Origin: Acidobacteriota bacterium
GTDB lineage: Bacteria; Acidobacteriota; Terriglobia; Terriglobales; Acidobacteriaceae
Assembly (NCBI GenBank): GCA_023410055.1
Contig: JAEYQK010000002.1
Coordinates: forward strand, 1 to 64,000
Direction of reading: 5' to 3'
Length of the DNA: 64,000 nt
The notes under the pieces were generated by a model. That model had not been told where the DNA came from. It worked only from the letters and a program-made list of their open reading frames with translations, and did no database searches. Made by a program: the position numbers and the translations under genes. Shown piece after piece: positions 51,025-60,441 of this stretch (positions within the stretch are counted from its first letter, which is position 1; each line of letters begins with the position of its first letter).

Positions 51025-51858
51025 TTAGGAATTCAGCAAATTTTTCGCACGGGTTCGTTCATACAACTTGGCATCTACCAAGAAGCGGAACCAGAAGCTT
51101 TGCAGAGTGAAATAGACCAACCCAGGAATGCCATCTAAAAATCCCAACCGGACGAAGTACCTGTACAAAAAAAAGAGTGCCGGACGTATGAACAATGGAA
51201 GTTGATAGTAGCGGCTCTTTAGGGCTCGCTTGCGCTCTACTGCTGTTCCACTGAGTTTGCCGACAATGACCGACGGAGATGGCGCCAACAGCTCCTCCAC
51301 TTCCGCCTCAGCCCAGCGGTTGTGGCGCGCAGTCCACTCCGACAATGACATTCGATTGTCGTCGATCATGGGGCAGTGCAACTTTGCCGTATTGCCTTCA
51401 ACATAGAAGTGCTGGTCGTATTTTCGGCTTTCGCATCGTCCCTTGCCGCTGCGGAACAGGCGCATGTGCCACTGCGGATACAATCCCCCATGCGCTAGAT
51501 CACGCCCGAGAAAACGCGTGAGGCGCGGAATGAAGTAACCGTCTGTTGTTTCAGACAGGTTTTCTTTCAGGTGATTGATTTCCTGAATGAGCTCAGCACT
51601 AAGATACTCGTCTGCATCCAGATGCATCTGCCAGCGATACTTGAAGGGCAGGTGATCTATGCACCAGTTTCGCTGTGCACCGTAGTCTTCGAACTCATGT
51701 TGCACTATACGGGCCCGGTGCTCTTGCGCGATGGTCAGCGTACGATCCGTACTAAAGGAATCAACTACGTGTAGATCGTCTGAGACAAGCGCCGCAGCCG
51801 AAAGAGTTTTTGCGATAGTCAGCTCAGAATTGAACGTAAGTACGACAATAGAAATCAT
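51025..51858 (-). CDS. Glycosyltransferase family 2 (WaaE/KdtX-like)
   Basis: A 277-aa GT-A enzyme: ISIVVLTFNSELTIAKTL, HVVDSFSTDRT, YGAQRNWCIDHL, and MHLDADEYLS with the DxD motif. The C-terminal part (SRYYQLPLFIRPALFFLYRYFVRLGF span, amphipathic) matches the group of LPS-core beta-glycosyltransferases. It lies three bases after (transcriptionally before) the WcaI-like gene. ATG start at 51858. Confidence 0.88.
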   Translation of the reverse strand: MISIVVLTFNSELTIAKTLSAAALVSDDLHVVDSFSTDRTLTIAQEHRARIVQHEFEDYGAQRNWCIDHLPFKYRWQMHLDADEYLSAELIQEINHLKENLSETTDGYFIPRLTRFLGRDLAHGGLYPQWHMRLFRSGKGRCESRKYDQHFYVEGNTAKLHCPMIDDNRMSLSEWTARHNRWAEAEVEELLAPSPSVIVGKLSGTAVERKRALKSRYYQLPLFIRPALFFLYRYFVRLGFLDGIPGLVYFTLQSFWFRFLVDAKLYERTRAKNLLNS

Positions 51859-51876
51859 GCTGGGGGCTCAGTAAGG

Positions 51877-52440
51877 TCAACTACGCTGACGCGAACGCAA
51901 GAAACGCGCAGGTGATCCAGCGTAAACAGCCCATGGCTCAATATCCCGATTCACGAGCGAACACGCTCCAACGATTGCACCTTCGCCTATCTTGACACCT
52001 GGCAGGATGAAACTGCGTGCGCCAACAAACGCATCCGCTCCGATTGTGACTGGAGCCGTCACCAATGGCAACTTCGGATCGCAAAAATCGTGTGTGCCCG
52101 TGCACAAATAGGCCTCCTGTGCGACAACGGCATTCGGCCCTACTTCAATCTCTCCAAGAGAGTAGGCATTTGCTCGATCACCCAGACAGGTACGGTGATG
52201 CAGCGTTAAATTCCAAGGAATCTGAATACGCGCTCTCTGGTGCACAAACGGAGTTCCATGGATTGTTGCCCCGAAGAGCCTCAACCAAAGAAGCCGCCAA
52301 CGGTTCAGCGGCTTAGGAGTCCATCCGCAAAAGAGACTCCAGCAGACGTTCCACAAAAGCAGCTGTATTCGGATGCGCAGCGACCATGGAGACGATCCCC
52401 GATTGGAGCCAGCGTAGGTTTTTCGCATTGCTGAATTCAT
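51877..52440 (-). CDS. WcaF-like O-acetyltransferase
   Basis: A 187-aa left-handed beta-helix acetyltransferase. N-terminal LLLWNVCWSLFCGWTPKPLNRWR and LFGATIHGTPFVHQRARIQIPW, then hexapeptide repeats and THDFCDP with the catalytic-type His, ending VYAGSPARFLR. This is the WcaF pattern of colanic-acid clusters, acetylating a fucosyl or other residue of the lipid-linked unit. ATG start at 52440. Confidence 0.9.
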   Translation of the reverse strand: MNSAMRKTYAGSNRGSSPWSLRIRIQLLLWNVCWSLFCGWTPKPLNRWRLLWLRLFGATIHGTPFVHQRARIQIPWNLTLHHRTCLGDRANAYSLGEIEVGPNAVVAQEAYLCTGTHDFCDPKLPLVTAPVTIGADAFVGARSFILPGVKIGEGAIVGACSLVNRDIEPWAVYAGSPARFLRSRQRS

Positions 52441-52490
52441 GGTTCGAGTTGAAATCGAGACTCAAAGGCCGGTTATCGTTCCAGCCAGTG

Positions 52491-53144
52491 TCATACTATT
52501 TGCCGATATATGTCCGTTTGAGTCACCCCAAGTCTTCCCGGACCGAATCCGCGCATCTTCAGACGTTGGAATCCGGACAGCATCTCCGAGATTTCGTGGT
52601 ACTCAACACGCCACGAGTCATCCAAAACGAAATGTCGCGGCAGGTCAAGATGGAGACACTCGCGCACACAATCAACCCGGGACTCAGACAGTCCGTCAAC
52701 GAGAATCAAATCCACTCGTGAAACACGAGTCCTTCCCGACACGTAGTCCGCAGTATCTGGCATCAGCATAGGAGTCCACCGTCTGCGCATATCTTTGGAG
52801 ATGGCCCCCCCGACACGACTAACCCATTCTTCGGAACTTTCAATTGTATATACTCGGCATCCGAGATCAAGAAAGAATAGAGTTGATCCACCGGCACCCC
52901 ATTCAAGAACGGCATCGTTCGGCGATAGAACTTGCCGCAGAAAGCGAATAGCTGGCCAAGCGAGCCACGGCAGCCGCAGGTCAATCGCTGTCTTCCGCAG
53001 ATACACTAGCCAACGACATGCATCGGCAGGATGAGTCATTGCACAACCAAATGCTCTCAGACCCTTTTGGAGATTCGTGCCGTACACAAATTTTTTCTCC
53101 TGTTTAGTCGCCGCGCCGTGCGTTTCTGTAAAAAACACGATCAT
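52491..53144 (-). CDS. SAM-dependent methyltransferase-like protein
   Basis: A 217-aa protein with a Rossmann-like core: NDAVLEWGAGGSTLFFLDLG, VYTIESSEEWV, VDLILVDGL and HFVLDDSWR. This matches the Methyltransf_24-like group often found in polysaccharide loci. The first ~60 residues are unassigned. ATG start at 53144. Substrate unknown; catalytic status not certain. Confidence 0.7.
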   Translation of the reverse strand: MIVFFTETHGAATKQEKKFVYGTNLQKGLRAFGCAMTHPADACRWLVYLRKTAIDLRLPWLAWPAIRFLRQVLSPNDAVLEWGAGGSTLFFLDLGCRVYTIESSEEWVSRVGGAISKDMRRRWTPMLMPDTADYVSGRTRVSRVDLILVDGLSESRVDCVRECLHLDLPRHFVLDDSWRVEYHEISEMLSGFQRLKMRGFGPGRLGVTQTDIYRQIV

Positions 53145-53234
53145 CGTTGTGCTGGTCTAGGCGCGCAGCAGACTGATACTAGATTTCGGTCAACTCTGGA
53201 GTAGCCAAAGAAGGTCGGCTACTGAAGCACACGA

Positions 53235-54377
53235 TCAGCGTTCGATAAGGTGGTGACCACGAATAATCTCCTCGAAATCGCGCAAGTAGCAGCTCGCGAC
53301 GGCATCGACGGAAAATCGGCGGGCTGTCTTGATCGCCTCTGACCCGGCGGCGGCTCGCACTTGTTCATCTCGTGCCAAATCGATGAGTTTACTCGCAAGT
53401 CGATCAGAGGCATCTTTCGCGCGGTGATCGAAAATCCAGCCGTTCCTCCCATCGTCAATGAATTCACTGAAACACGTGAGAGCTGAGACTACCGGAGGAC
53501 AACCGTTAGCCATGGCTTCAAGAGGAGCCAGCCCAAATGTCTCTCCATATTCGGCCAATGAGGGATAGACAAAAAGCGATGCCGATCCATAAAACGAATT
53601 CAGTGTGCTTGGCTCAAACATTGAGCCCACCCAGTCAATCTGAGATGAAATACTCGCCGAAGACCGCTGAAGGTGAGCATAGTATTCGTCGCCGCCACCA
53701 CCATACTTTGCTTGCCAAGGACCGACAACCACGAGCTTCCAATCGCGGTGGCCCGCTGCCAGAAAACTATCGAATGCTTTGAGTAATAACCCTATGCCCT
53801 TCTCTGGGTGGATGCGACCCACATAAAGCAGCTTCTTTTCCCTTCGGAGATACTGGGCGGGCTGTGAATTGCCAACGTCCGGCACAAAATACGGGATAAC
53901 GCGGACCCGTTCGGAAAGCCGTGGCGATTGTTTCGACGCGACTTCCGCAATGGCGCGTGAGACCGTCTGCAGCCGGGCCGCTTTCCTGTAGAGCCAGAGC
54001 TGACCCTTCGGATAGCGGGCCACATGCACGTAAATTCGCCCGTAGCGATTGAGGGGAGCAATGACAGGAAGCCAGAAAGTGTTGCTAACCAGAATATCTG
54101 CGGGAGGAAGCACACGCACCACACGTAACGAGTAGAGCAAGTCGAGAGCTTTCAGCAGCGCCAACGACCTAGGTGCATCGTAGCCGGCAACGCGATGGTA
54201 CGTAACTCCCCCGTTCGTTTCGGAGTCGGGCAGGTTCGGATGACTTCGCGAGACATGAGTAACGTCGTGCCCTCGTTGCGCGAAAGCCCTTCCCAGTTCG
54301 TACCAGACTTTCTCGACAGCGCCGCCCATGACCGGCGGGACGGGGAAGAATGCGCCTTGGACGATTGTGATTCTCAT
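53235..54377 (-). CDS. Glycosyltransferase family 4
   Basis: A 380-aa GT-B enzyme: ITIVQGAFFPVPPVMGGAVEKVW, LYVGRIHPEKGIGLLLKAF, VVVGPWQAKYGGGGDEY, and AEYGETFGLAPLEAMANGCP (E-x7-E). ATG at 54377 overlaps the upstream stop by four bases (ATGA), so it is coupled to the next GT4 gene. Donor and acceptor unknown. Confidence 0.9.
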   Translation of the reverse strand: MRITIVQGAFFPVPPVMGGAVEKVWYELGRAFAQRGHDVTHVSRSHPNLPDSETNGGVTYHRVAGYDAPRSLALLKALDLLYSLRVVRVLPPADILVSNTFWLPVIAPLNRYGRIYVHVARYPKGQLWLYRKAARLQTVSRAIAEVASKQSPRLSERVRVIPYFVPDVGNSQPAQYLRREKKLLYVGRIHPEKGIGLLLKAFDSFLAAGHRDWKLVVVGPWQAKYGGGGDEYYAHLQRSSASISSQIDWVGSMFEPSTLNSFYGSASLFVYPSLAEYGETFGLAPLEAMANGCPPVVSALTCFSEFIDDGRNGWIFDHRAKDASDRLASKLIDLARDEQVRAAAGSEAIKTARRFSVDAVASCYLRDFEEIIRGHHLIER

Positions 54378-55567
54378 ACACTGCCCGCACTAGCTCGAGA
54401 TTGTGCGGTTGGATTTCCGTCGACACCTTCCAGGACCCGGAGCAGAGAGTGAGCCGCCTCCGTGATTTCGAATCGTTCACTGAAACACTGGCGAGCAGCG
54501 AAGCGCATCGTCTGCCGCTGAGTTGGCAGCAACTTCTTCCAACTGCAAAGCAACTGCCGCGTCCCTTCGAGGGTGTCCGGTGCCACGAAACCAGCTGATG
54601 AGTCTTTGACCTCGCGCCAAATGTTGACCTTGTTACTGATCAAAACTGGAAGTCCGCAAGAGAGTGCCTCGGCTACTGCAATGCCAAAATTCTCCTGGTG
54701 AGAAGGCAAGATAAAGACCTCGGCGGCGTTTAGAGCGCCACATTTCAAGCTTCCTTTGAGCATACCGGCCCACGTGATCCGGTCAACAATGCCCATTTTC
54801 TCGGTAATTCGCTGCAACTCCGGTACCCAGTTCTCCTGATCTGGGCCGGCCATTACCAGATGAAACTCCCGATCAGTACGCATCTCGCGCGCGAATGCTT
54901 CAATGAGCATGTCGCAACCCTTCTTCACGTGGATTCGGCCCATGAATAGCACCAACCGCTTGCCGGCCAGTTCCGGGTAACGAGTTGTGAACTCTACTAT
55001 CTGCGCCTCCGGGTCGCCAACCGGCGCAGCCGTGCCGTAGTTCACGACTACTTCCTTGCATCGGTACAGCCAGAATGACTTCCGAGCGAGCAGGCGTTCT
55101 TCATCCGAGGTAAATAGCACCGCGCGCGCATCGCGAAGCACCGGGTACTGGCCCCAGGTCCAGTACAGCCACTTCTTCAGATGCTTAAGCGGATAGCGTC
55201 TCTTGAACCAAGGATCTAGCATACCGTGCGTGTAAACCACGTAGGGGACCTTCGTTCCATGGAGCGCGAGCCAAGTCGCGAAACCGTTGTATTGCCAGAG
55301 GCCGTTAATGACAACTGCATCGTAAGAAGTTGCATTCTGGCGCAGCCAGGGCAAGAAACGCGGGCTGAACCCGTATGACAGTCTTGCTGGCCCAAGTGCG
55401 TGCAGGGGCAGCGGAAAATCGTTGTGGTGCGACTCTCCGGGCTTGTCCAGACAGGCAACTTCAACGTGGTGCCCCTCCGAAATCAGAACGCTGCCAAGTT
55501 GCTTGATGCCCTCTATTGGGCCCCCGCCGGAGGGATCAACGGAAGAAATACAGTGAAGGATTCTCAT
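54374..55567 (-). CDS. Glycosyltransferase family 4
   Basis: A 397-aa GT-B enzyme: RILHCISSVDPSGGGPIEGI, YVVYTHGMLDPWFKRRYPLK, VLFMGRIHVKKGCDMLIEAF, VMAGPDQENW, and HQENFGIAVAEALSCGLP (E-x7-E). The HGMLDPW wording marks a recognisable GT4 subgroup in exopolysaccharide clusters. ATG at 55567. A 233-base gap with no supported gene precedes it. Confidence 0.9.
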   Translation of the reverse strand: MRILHCISSVDPSGGGPIEGIKQLGSVLISEGHHVEVACLDKPGESHHNDFPLPLHALGPARLSYGFSPRFLPWLRQNATSYDAVVINGLWQYNGFATWLALHGTKVPYVVYTHGMLDPWFKRRYPLKHLKKWLYWTWGQYPVLRDARAVLFTSDEERLLARKSFWLYRCKEVVVNYGTAAPVGDPEAQIVEFTTRYPELAGKRLVLFMGRIHVKKGCDMLIEAFAREMRTDREFHLVMAGPDQENWVPELQRITEKMGIVDRITWAGMLKGSLKCGALNAAEVFILPSHQENFGIAVAEALSCGLPVLISNKVNIWREVKDSSAGFVAPDTLEGTRQLLCSWKKLLPTQRQTMRFAARQCFSERFEITEAAHSLLRVLEGVDGNPTAQSRASAGSV

Positions 55568-55800
55568 TAGCCAGCACTCTGTCCGGCGTGCGTGCTTACC
55601 ACGCTGTCCACCACGCCAGTATTAACGTTCAATCGGACAGTTGATGATCCTGGCGGCACCGCTTCGAGTCGCCTCCGAAACACGCACCAACCGTTGCGCT
55701 CCGCCCTAGTCCATGAAGAATCATCTTCTAAAGCTTCCGACCTGTACAACGGGTCGCGTTCTCCGGGACTTCTCCAAGAGCGCTGCGGATCGCCAGCATA

Positions 55801-56889
55801 TCATCGCAAGTTACGAGGTTCGGTACGCGCTGCAGTTTGGGAGAGATTCTCACATGAACGCGAGCAGGCGGTTTCTGGCTGTTTCGTGAAGAGGATGCTC
55901 TGTTGCAGCACGACCGGCATTCCAGTGTGATACATCACATGCCGAACAGGCCCAGTAAAGTGTCTTGCAGCAACTTGCGAATAGTCCACATCGCTCTCCC
56001 AATAAAACTGCCGGCAGGTGCTTACGACATACCGGGCTTGGGGCAAGGGCACGGCATTTGCCTTTCGCATCAATACGCTTAGGACTGTCTGTTCTGTAAA
56101 CCAAGAGCGCGCCGACGGGACCCAGGCCGCAAGGAGCCTAGTTGCAAGATCATCGGACAGTGCACCTTCCGGAACATAAAGCAGTCCGGAATTGAACCTG
56201 TCTATGTGCCCCGCGCCCAGGTATTTGCAGCGGTCCATGATGGTTTGGTCACAGTTGCCATCCCGTTCCTCGAGCATGTAAAAGGGAGTCTCATCCCCGA
56301 CCAGCTTCATCGCTTCAACGGGCGGGTTGAAAGCAAGTACATCGTGGTCGGAGTACAGAACAGAACCTCGGGCACAGATGGCTAGTATGAGACCGAGCTT
56401 TCTTCCCAGTGGGTGGTTGTCAACAAAAGCCCCAATCTCAGGCCTCCTCTTTGCGAGAGGAGTCACAATTTCTCCAGCTTCAACCACGGAGATGCCCGGA
56501 AATAGCCGTTGCACCATGACTAATCGAGTCTCGGACAATCTCCCATCCACAATCAACTGCAACTCAAAATCTAGGTCGCGCACGTATCTGTACCAGCTCC
56601 ATGCACTCCAAAGCGCATCCTGCAGCGTATCCGGTGTTGTAAGTACGACAAACCTCCTCGACGCCTTGCACACAGATAAGGGCGGCAACTTTACGCATTG
56701 ATCGCGGACGGGGTACTTGCGCCCCCGTTCGAACCACCACACAGGTTTCGTCAACAGTTTTCGAAGCACAGCATCAACCCGCGATGGCTCCCGTCGGCGG
56801 ACAATACATGGTTTGAAGACCCTTGTATCAGCCACGTGCGAGCGCAGCACTCTTCTCAAAGCTCCAAAGAAGTCCAAAGATAACGACAT
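55801..56889 (-). CDS. GT-A type glycosyltransferase-like protein (GT8-like)
   Basis: A 362-aa protein without transmembrane segments. RRFVVLTTPDTLQDALWSAW begins a GT-A-like domain, GSVLYSDHDVLAFNPP supplies a D-x-D-like motif, and RFNSGLLYVPEG resembles the 'NSG' motif of GT8/nucleotidyl-diphospho-sugar enzymes. About 60 residues at each end are unassigned. Likely a transferase adding a sugar to the operon 3 unit; family assignment is by motif and moderately sure. ATG at 56889, 24 bases after the GT2 gene. Confidence 0.65.
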   Translation of the reverse strand: MSLSLDFFGALRRVLRSHVADTRVFKPCIVRRREPSRVDAVLRKLLTKPVWWFERGRKYPVRDQCVKLPPLSVCKASRRFVVLTTPDTLQDALWSAWSWYRYVRDLDFELQLIVDGRLSETRLVMVQRLFPGISVVEAGEIVTPLAKRRPEIGAFVDNHPLGRKLGLILAICARGSVLYSDHDVLAFNPPVEAMKLVGDETPFYMLEERDGNCDQTIMDRCKYLGAGHIDRFNSGLLYVPEGALSDDLATRLLAAWVPSARSWFTEQTVLSVLMRKANAVPLPQARYVVSTCRQFYWESDVDYSQVAARHFTGPVRHVMYHTGMPVVLQQSILFTKQPETACSRSCENLSQTAARTEPRNLR

Positions 56890-56913
56890 CCCTTCGCCAT
56901 AGACAGAAGTCGC

Positions 56914-57843
56914 TCAACAATCTCGCGTGGAGACAGTGGCCAGAAGCGAGGCAATGAGACTGCATGCTATTGGCAAGCAATGCCTCTTGCTCAACTTCCA
57001 GGCTCGAAAAAACGCACGTCTAGCGGCGCACGGGTCCGTTCTCAGATACAGTTTCCCAGCAGCAAAGTAGGACTCCCGAGCCTTGGCCAAAAGTTCAGAC
57101 TCGGGCAGAATACCGCAGGTTTTGTGTTTTTCGTATATCCGCGCGCAGCCCTCCACCATCCTCCCACGAAAAGTGGAGAGGCTATTACCAGATTTGCGGT
57201 AATAGTAGGTTCGGCAACCAGTCGAGGCAATTTGAAAGTTGAGGATTGCAGCGCGGATCCAGTAATCCAAATCCTCGCCAGCCCAGAGAGTTGGGTCGAA
57301 TTCTCCGACGCCCTCCATTAGCCTGCGCGTAATTGCAGCGGCAGACGTGTTAATGAAGTTCCGCCGGAACAAGTCTTTTCGAGGATCGGTTACTTCTATC
57401 GTGTCAATCTCAAGTAGCTTGTTCTCTCCGGCCGGAGTCTCGGTAAAGACGTATGCGTCAGAATAGGCAAGATCGGCAGCGCCTGAATGCAGAATGGACC
57501 ACAGTCTTTCAAGATGCTGAGGCAACCAGAAATCATCGGCATCCAAGAAAGCGATAAAGGCACCTTCCGCCGCTTTCATGCCCTTATTTCTTGCCGCCGA
57601 AGGCCCCTGCGGCTGCTGGTTCCGAAGGACCTTCACGGGCTGTGAAACCGTTCCAGCAAATCTGGTAACGAGCTCGGCCGTGGCGTCGGTTCCTCCATCA
57701 TCAATAACAATGAGTTCCCATTCTTCATAACTTTGCGAGCGAACGCTTGCGAGTGCTGTTGGAATGTATTTCTCGGCATTGCAAGCCGAAGTAACAATGC
57801 TAATGAGATCTCTGGCTGTTTCGACAGGTCTTGCTTCGGCCAT
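56914..57843 (-). CDS. Glycosyltransferase family 2
   Basis: A 309-aa GT-A enzyme: ISIVTSACNAEKYIPTALAS, ELIVIDDGGTDAT, GPSAARNKGM, and IAFLDADDFWLPQHLERLW with the DxD motif; WAGEDLDYWIRA provides the ED motif of inverting GT2 enzymes. ATG at 57843, six bases after the flippase gene. Confidence 0.92.
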   Translation of the reverse strand: MAEARPVETARDLISIVTSACNAEKYIPTALASVRSQSYEEWELIVIDDGGTDATAELVTRFAGTVSQPVKVLRNQQPQGPSAARNKGMKAAEGAFIAFLDADDFWLPQHLERLWSILHSGAADLAYSDAYVFTETPAGENKLLEIDTIEVTDPRKDLFRRNFINTSAAAITRRLMEGVGEFDPTLWAGEDLDYWIRAAILNFQIASTGCRTYYYRKSGNSLSTFRGRMVEGCARIYEKHKTCGILPESELLAKARESYFAAGKLYLRTDPCAARRAFFRAWKLSKRHCLPIACSLIASLLATVSTRDC

Positions 57844-57849
57844 GACTAT

Positions 57850-59253
57850 TCAACCCTGTTCAAGGCAGTCGTTGAGCCCTTCGATCCGGCGCGGCCCGCG
57901 GGCAAAACCATAGAACACGACAAGGAAGTGTATGACGAAAGAAGGCAGTACCGTAACGAATCCGAACCAGAGAACAGATCGCACATTGCTCATATCTGCT
58001 TTCCAAAGGAACGCGGCCTGAACTAGGAGAGTGAGAACGTTCCTGGCCACATTGTCCCAGTAGTACACGAAGCGCCGCGATCCATTTATGCAGGCCATCA
58101 CGCTCCCCAGGAAACCTAGTGCCCCTGTAGCGATGACAATCAGAACTTCATGCTGAAGCGTCGAATATTTCGGACCGAGTATCCACAGGAAGGCCCCAGG
58201 CATGAATCGAGCGAAGCAGATGGCCATGAAGCAGAAACCTCCTGCCATCGCAAGCGCAGCAAGATAGTGTTGTTTTAGGCGGTCGCTAGGCAATCTCGCA
58301 AAATACGGCTCGACTAACAGAGGATTCATCTGGGCAAATAGAACAAACAACTGGCTCAATCGACTTAGGGCACCCACGCTCGCAACACTGGCGGTGTGCC
58401 CAAAAATCGCGATAAGCATCACCGAAAGAGGGCCTTGGAATGCATAATAGATGACGCTCGGGATGCTTGGTAATGCAAATTGAACAATGGCCCTGCATTT
58501 ACTCCTTGAGGGGCTACCGGCGACACCAAGCAGTTGGCGTGAACGGACGAAGTACGCCAATGCCACAGCAATCACGCCGGACACATTGATCAGGATCGCA
58601 GAGAATGCGTTCAGCCAATGCAAGCCGGAAAACGCTCCCAACACTATCAACGTTCCGAAGCTGGAGATCATTTGCACCTTGTACCAGCACTTCCGATCTC
58701 GCCTCAGGATTAACACTGTCCCATATGTTGCCCCGACCCGAGCAAACCATACAGAAACCAACAGAACAGCCAGCATCGCAGCGAGAGTCTGCCAGTCCCA
58801 GTTGGGGTTGCGAAGCAACAGCAGGTAAACCAAGACTGCGACTGGAGCAGCGATCGCATACATCCATCGAGCGATCTTTCTGAGCGATGCAACAAAATCT
58901 GCAATTAACCGCCGGTCATCAATGCGATCGCCGATTAAGGGTATGAGACTGCCCGTAATCCCAACATCCATGAGTACGACAAGGGAGCCTTGCACGGAAA
59001 AGGTTACGACGTACTTGGCATATTCTCCTACCGGCAAGAGGCGAACACAAAGCAGCCCAAAAAGCAGATTGCCTGACACGGTGATGCCTTGCCAAAGAAG
59101 GAACTCTCCGATACGGCGCAGTTTGGGCAACACAAACTCCCGAACTCTCGACAGGAGGCACCTGGCAGCAAATCTCGCCTCTTTTGCACCGACAGCTTCG
59201 GTAATAGCATTCAAGATGGGCATCATAGCTGTGAGAATGTGGGGACGAAGCAC
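57850..59253 (-). CDS. wzx: Polysaccharide flippase (Wzx), copy 3
   Basis: A 467-aa MOP-superfamily membrane protein with about 12 hydrophobic segments; the membrane part starts EFLLWQGITVSGNLLFGLLC after ~45 hydrophilic residues. I keep the GTG at 59253 since GGAG lies six bases upstream; ATG at 59226 or 59223 is possible. It flips the lipid-linked unit of operon 3. It is quite different in sequence from the copies at 8712 and 34619. Confidence 0.85.
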   Translation of the reverse strand: MLRPHILTAMMPILNAITEAVGAKEARFAARCLLSRVREFVLPKLRRIGEFLLWQGITVSGNLLFGLLCVRLLPVGEYAKYVVTFSVQGSLVVLMDVGITGSLIPLIGDRIDDRRLIADFVASLRKIARWMYAIAAPVAVLVYLLLLRNPNWDWQTLAAMLAVLLVSVWFARVGATYGTVLILRRDRKCWYKVQMISSFGTLIVLGAFSGLHWLNAFSAILINVSGVIAVALAYFVRSRQLLGVAGSPSRSKCRAIVQFALPSIPSVIYYAFQGPLSVMLIAIFGHTASVASVGALSRLSQLFVLFAQMNPLLVEPYFARLPSDRLKQHYLAALAMAGGFCFMAICFARFMPGAFLWILGPKYSTLQHEVLIVIATGALGFLGSVMACINGSRRFVYYWDNVARNVLTLLVQAAFLWKADMSNVRSVLWFGFVTVLPSFVIHFLVVFYGFARGPRRIEGLNDCLEQG

Positions 59254-59286
59254 ACCGCGCTCCGCCGCATGAGAATCTTCATCGGC

Positions 59287-60441
59287 TCATGCTTTGCCTT
59301 GCAGGTCCAGCGAATGATCCACGAACTCCTGACGCACGACTTGGTATGCCTTCAAATATCCGTCAATCATTTGAGGAGTACTGAATCGCCGCACATTTCG
59401 AAGACCAATGCTGCGCAATTCAGCGAGTTCCGACCACCGACGGGCTATACTAGCTGCGGCCGATTCCGGGTCCTCTGGATCAATGAACAGGGCCGCTTCT
59501 CCTGCAATCTCGGCCATTGCTCGCCGGTTTGACGTAATCACCGGACAGCCACACGCCTGAGCCTCTATGATTGGCCAGCCAAAACCCTCTTCCAAGGAAG
59601 GAAAGAGAAGTGCGTCGGCAATAGAATAGAAAGCACAGAGATCTTCATTGTTGATGTTTGTCAGATTGCGAATCCTATGTTCCAACTTCTGTTCGCGGAT
59701 GAATTGCTTCATCTCGAAATCGCACGGCGGCCCAACGAGAATTAGGCTCTGCTTCTTGCTACTTTCGTACTGGCTCAAATGTGAAAATATCCGTAACACT
59801 GACATCCGGTTCTTGTACCAGCTGTTATTCCCAACATGCAGCAAGTATGGAGTAGCCGGTTGCAGTCCAATGGCACGCAACCGTGCTTCGGCTTCTTCAC
59901 GAATCATCGGGTAGTACGGGTAATTGAAACCGTTATACACGAGTGATAGTCGCCCCAGGGGGCACTTGATGATGGTAGCGGCATCCCCGCGAGTCGTCTC
60001 AGAAACACACACAATCTGTTGAGCGCGGCGCAATCCATTTGTTATCAGCTGCTGGAACTTCCGGCCGGGACCACGGGTTGGATTCCTCGTGAATTCTCCT
60101 AACGCACTGCGGATCGCCAACGTATCATGGCAAGTAACGACATTTGGCCTGTCCTGCAGATAGCGCGTGTACATGGCATTCGAATGGTCGCAGACGTGAA
60201 CCACATCGCAATGTCGCGCGGCCCTTCGAAGCAACAAGGGGAAAATGAAGAACTTGTCTATGTATCCCAGCCACTTCCCAACAACTCTAGGAAGCACTGG
60301 GATCGCTCCGAAGATCACGGGCGGGCGCAGAATTGTCACGTCCTGGCCAGCTTCTTTGAGGCCGTTTCCCATCACCTCAGCAAATCGCTGCATACTCTGC
60401 TGTCGATCAGGAATGTAGTTGCCTACTAGAAGTATCCTCAT
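59287..60441 (-). CDS. Glycosyltransferase family 4
   Basis: A 384-aa GT-B enzyme: RILLVGNYIPDRQQSMQRFA, CDVVHVCDHSN, VVTCHDTLAIR, LLHVGNNSWYKNR, LILVGPP, and SLEEGFGWPIIEAQACGCP (E-x7-E). This subgroup includes mannosyltransferases of exopolysaccharide loci. The ATG at 60441 overlaps the stop of the polymerase gene by four bases (ATGA), which decides the start. Confidence 0.9.
   Translation of the reverse strand: MRILLVGNYIPDRQQSMQRFAEVMGNGLKEAGQDVTILRPPVIFGAIPVLPRVVGKWLGYIDKFFIFPLLLRRAARHCDVVHVCDHSNAMYTRYLQDRPNVVTCHDTLAIRSALGEFTRNPTRGPGRKFQQLITNGLRRAQQIVCVSETTRGDAATIIKCPLGRLSLVYNGFNYPYYPMIREEAEARLRAIGLQPATPYLLHVGNNSWYKNRMSVLRIFSHLSQYESSKKQSLILVGPPCDFEMKQFIREQKLEHRIRNLTNINNEDLCAFYSIADALLFPSLEEGFGWPIIEAQACGCPVITSNRRAMAEIAGEAALFIDPEDPESAAASIARRWSELAELRSIGLRNVRRFSTPQMIDGYLKAYQVVRQEFVDHSLDLQGKA

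Noticed and set aside
55567..55749. 60-codon frame before the GT4 at 54374
   Set aside because: No start signal, no hydrophobic pattern or family likeness; treated as spacer.
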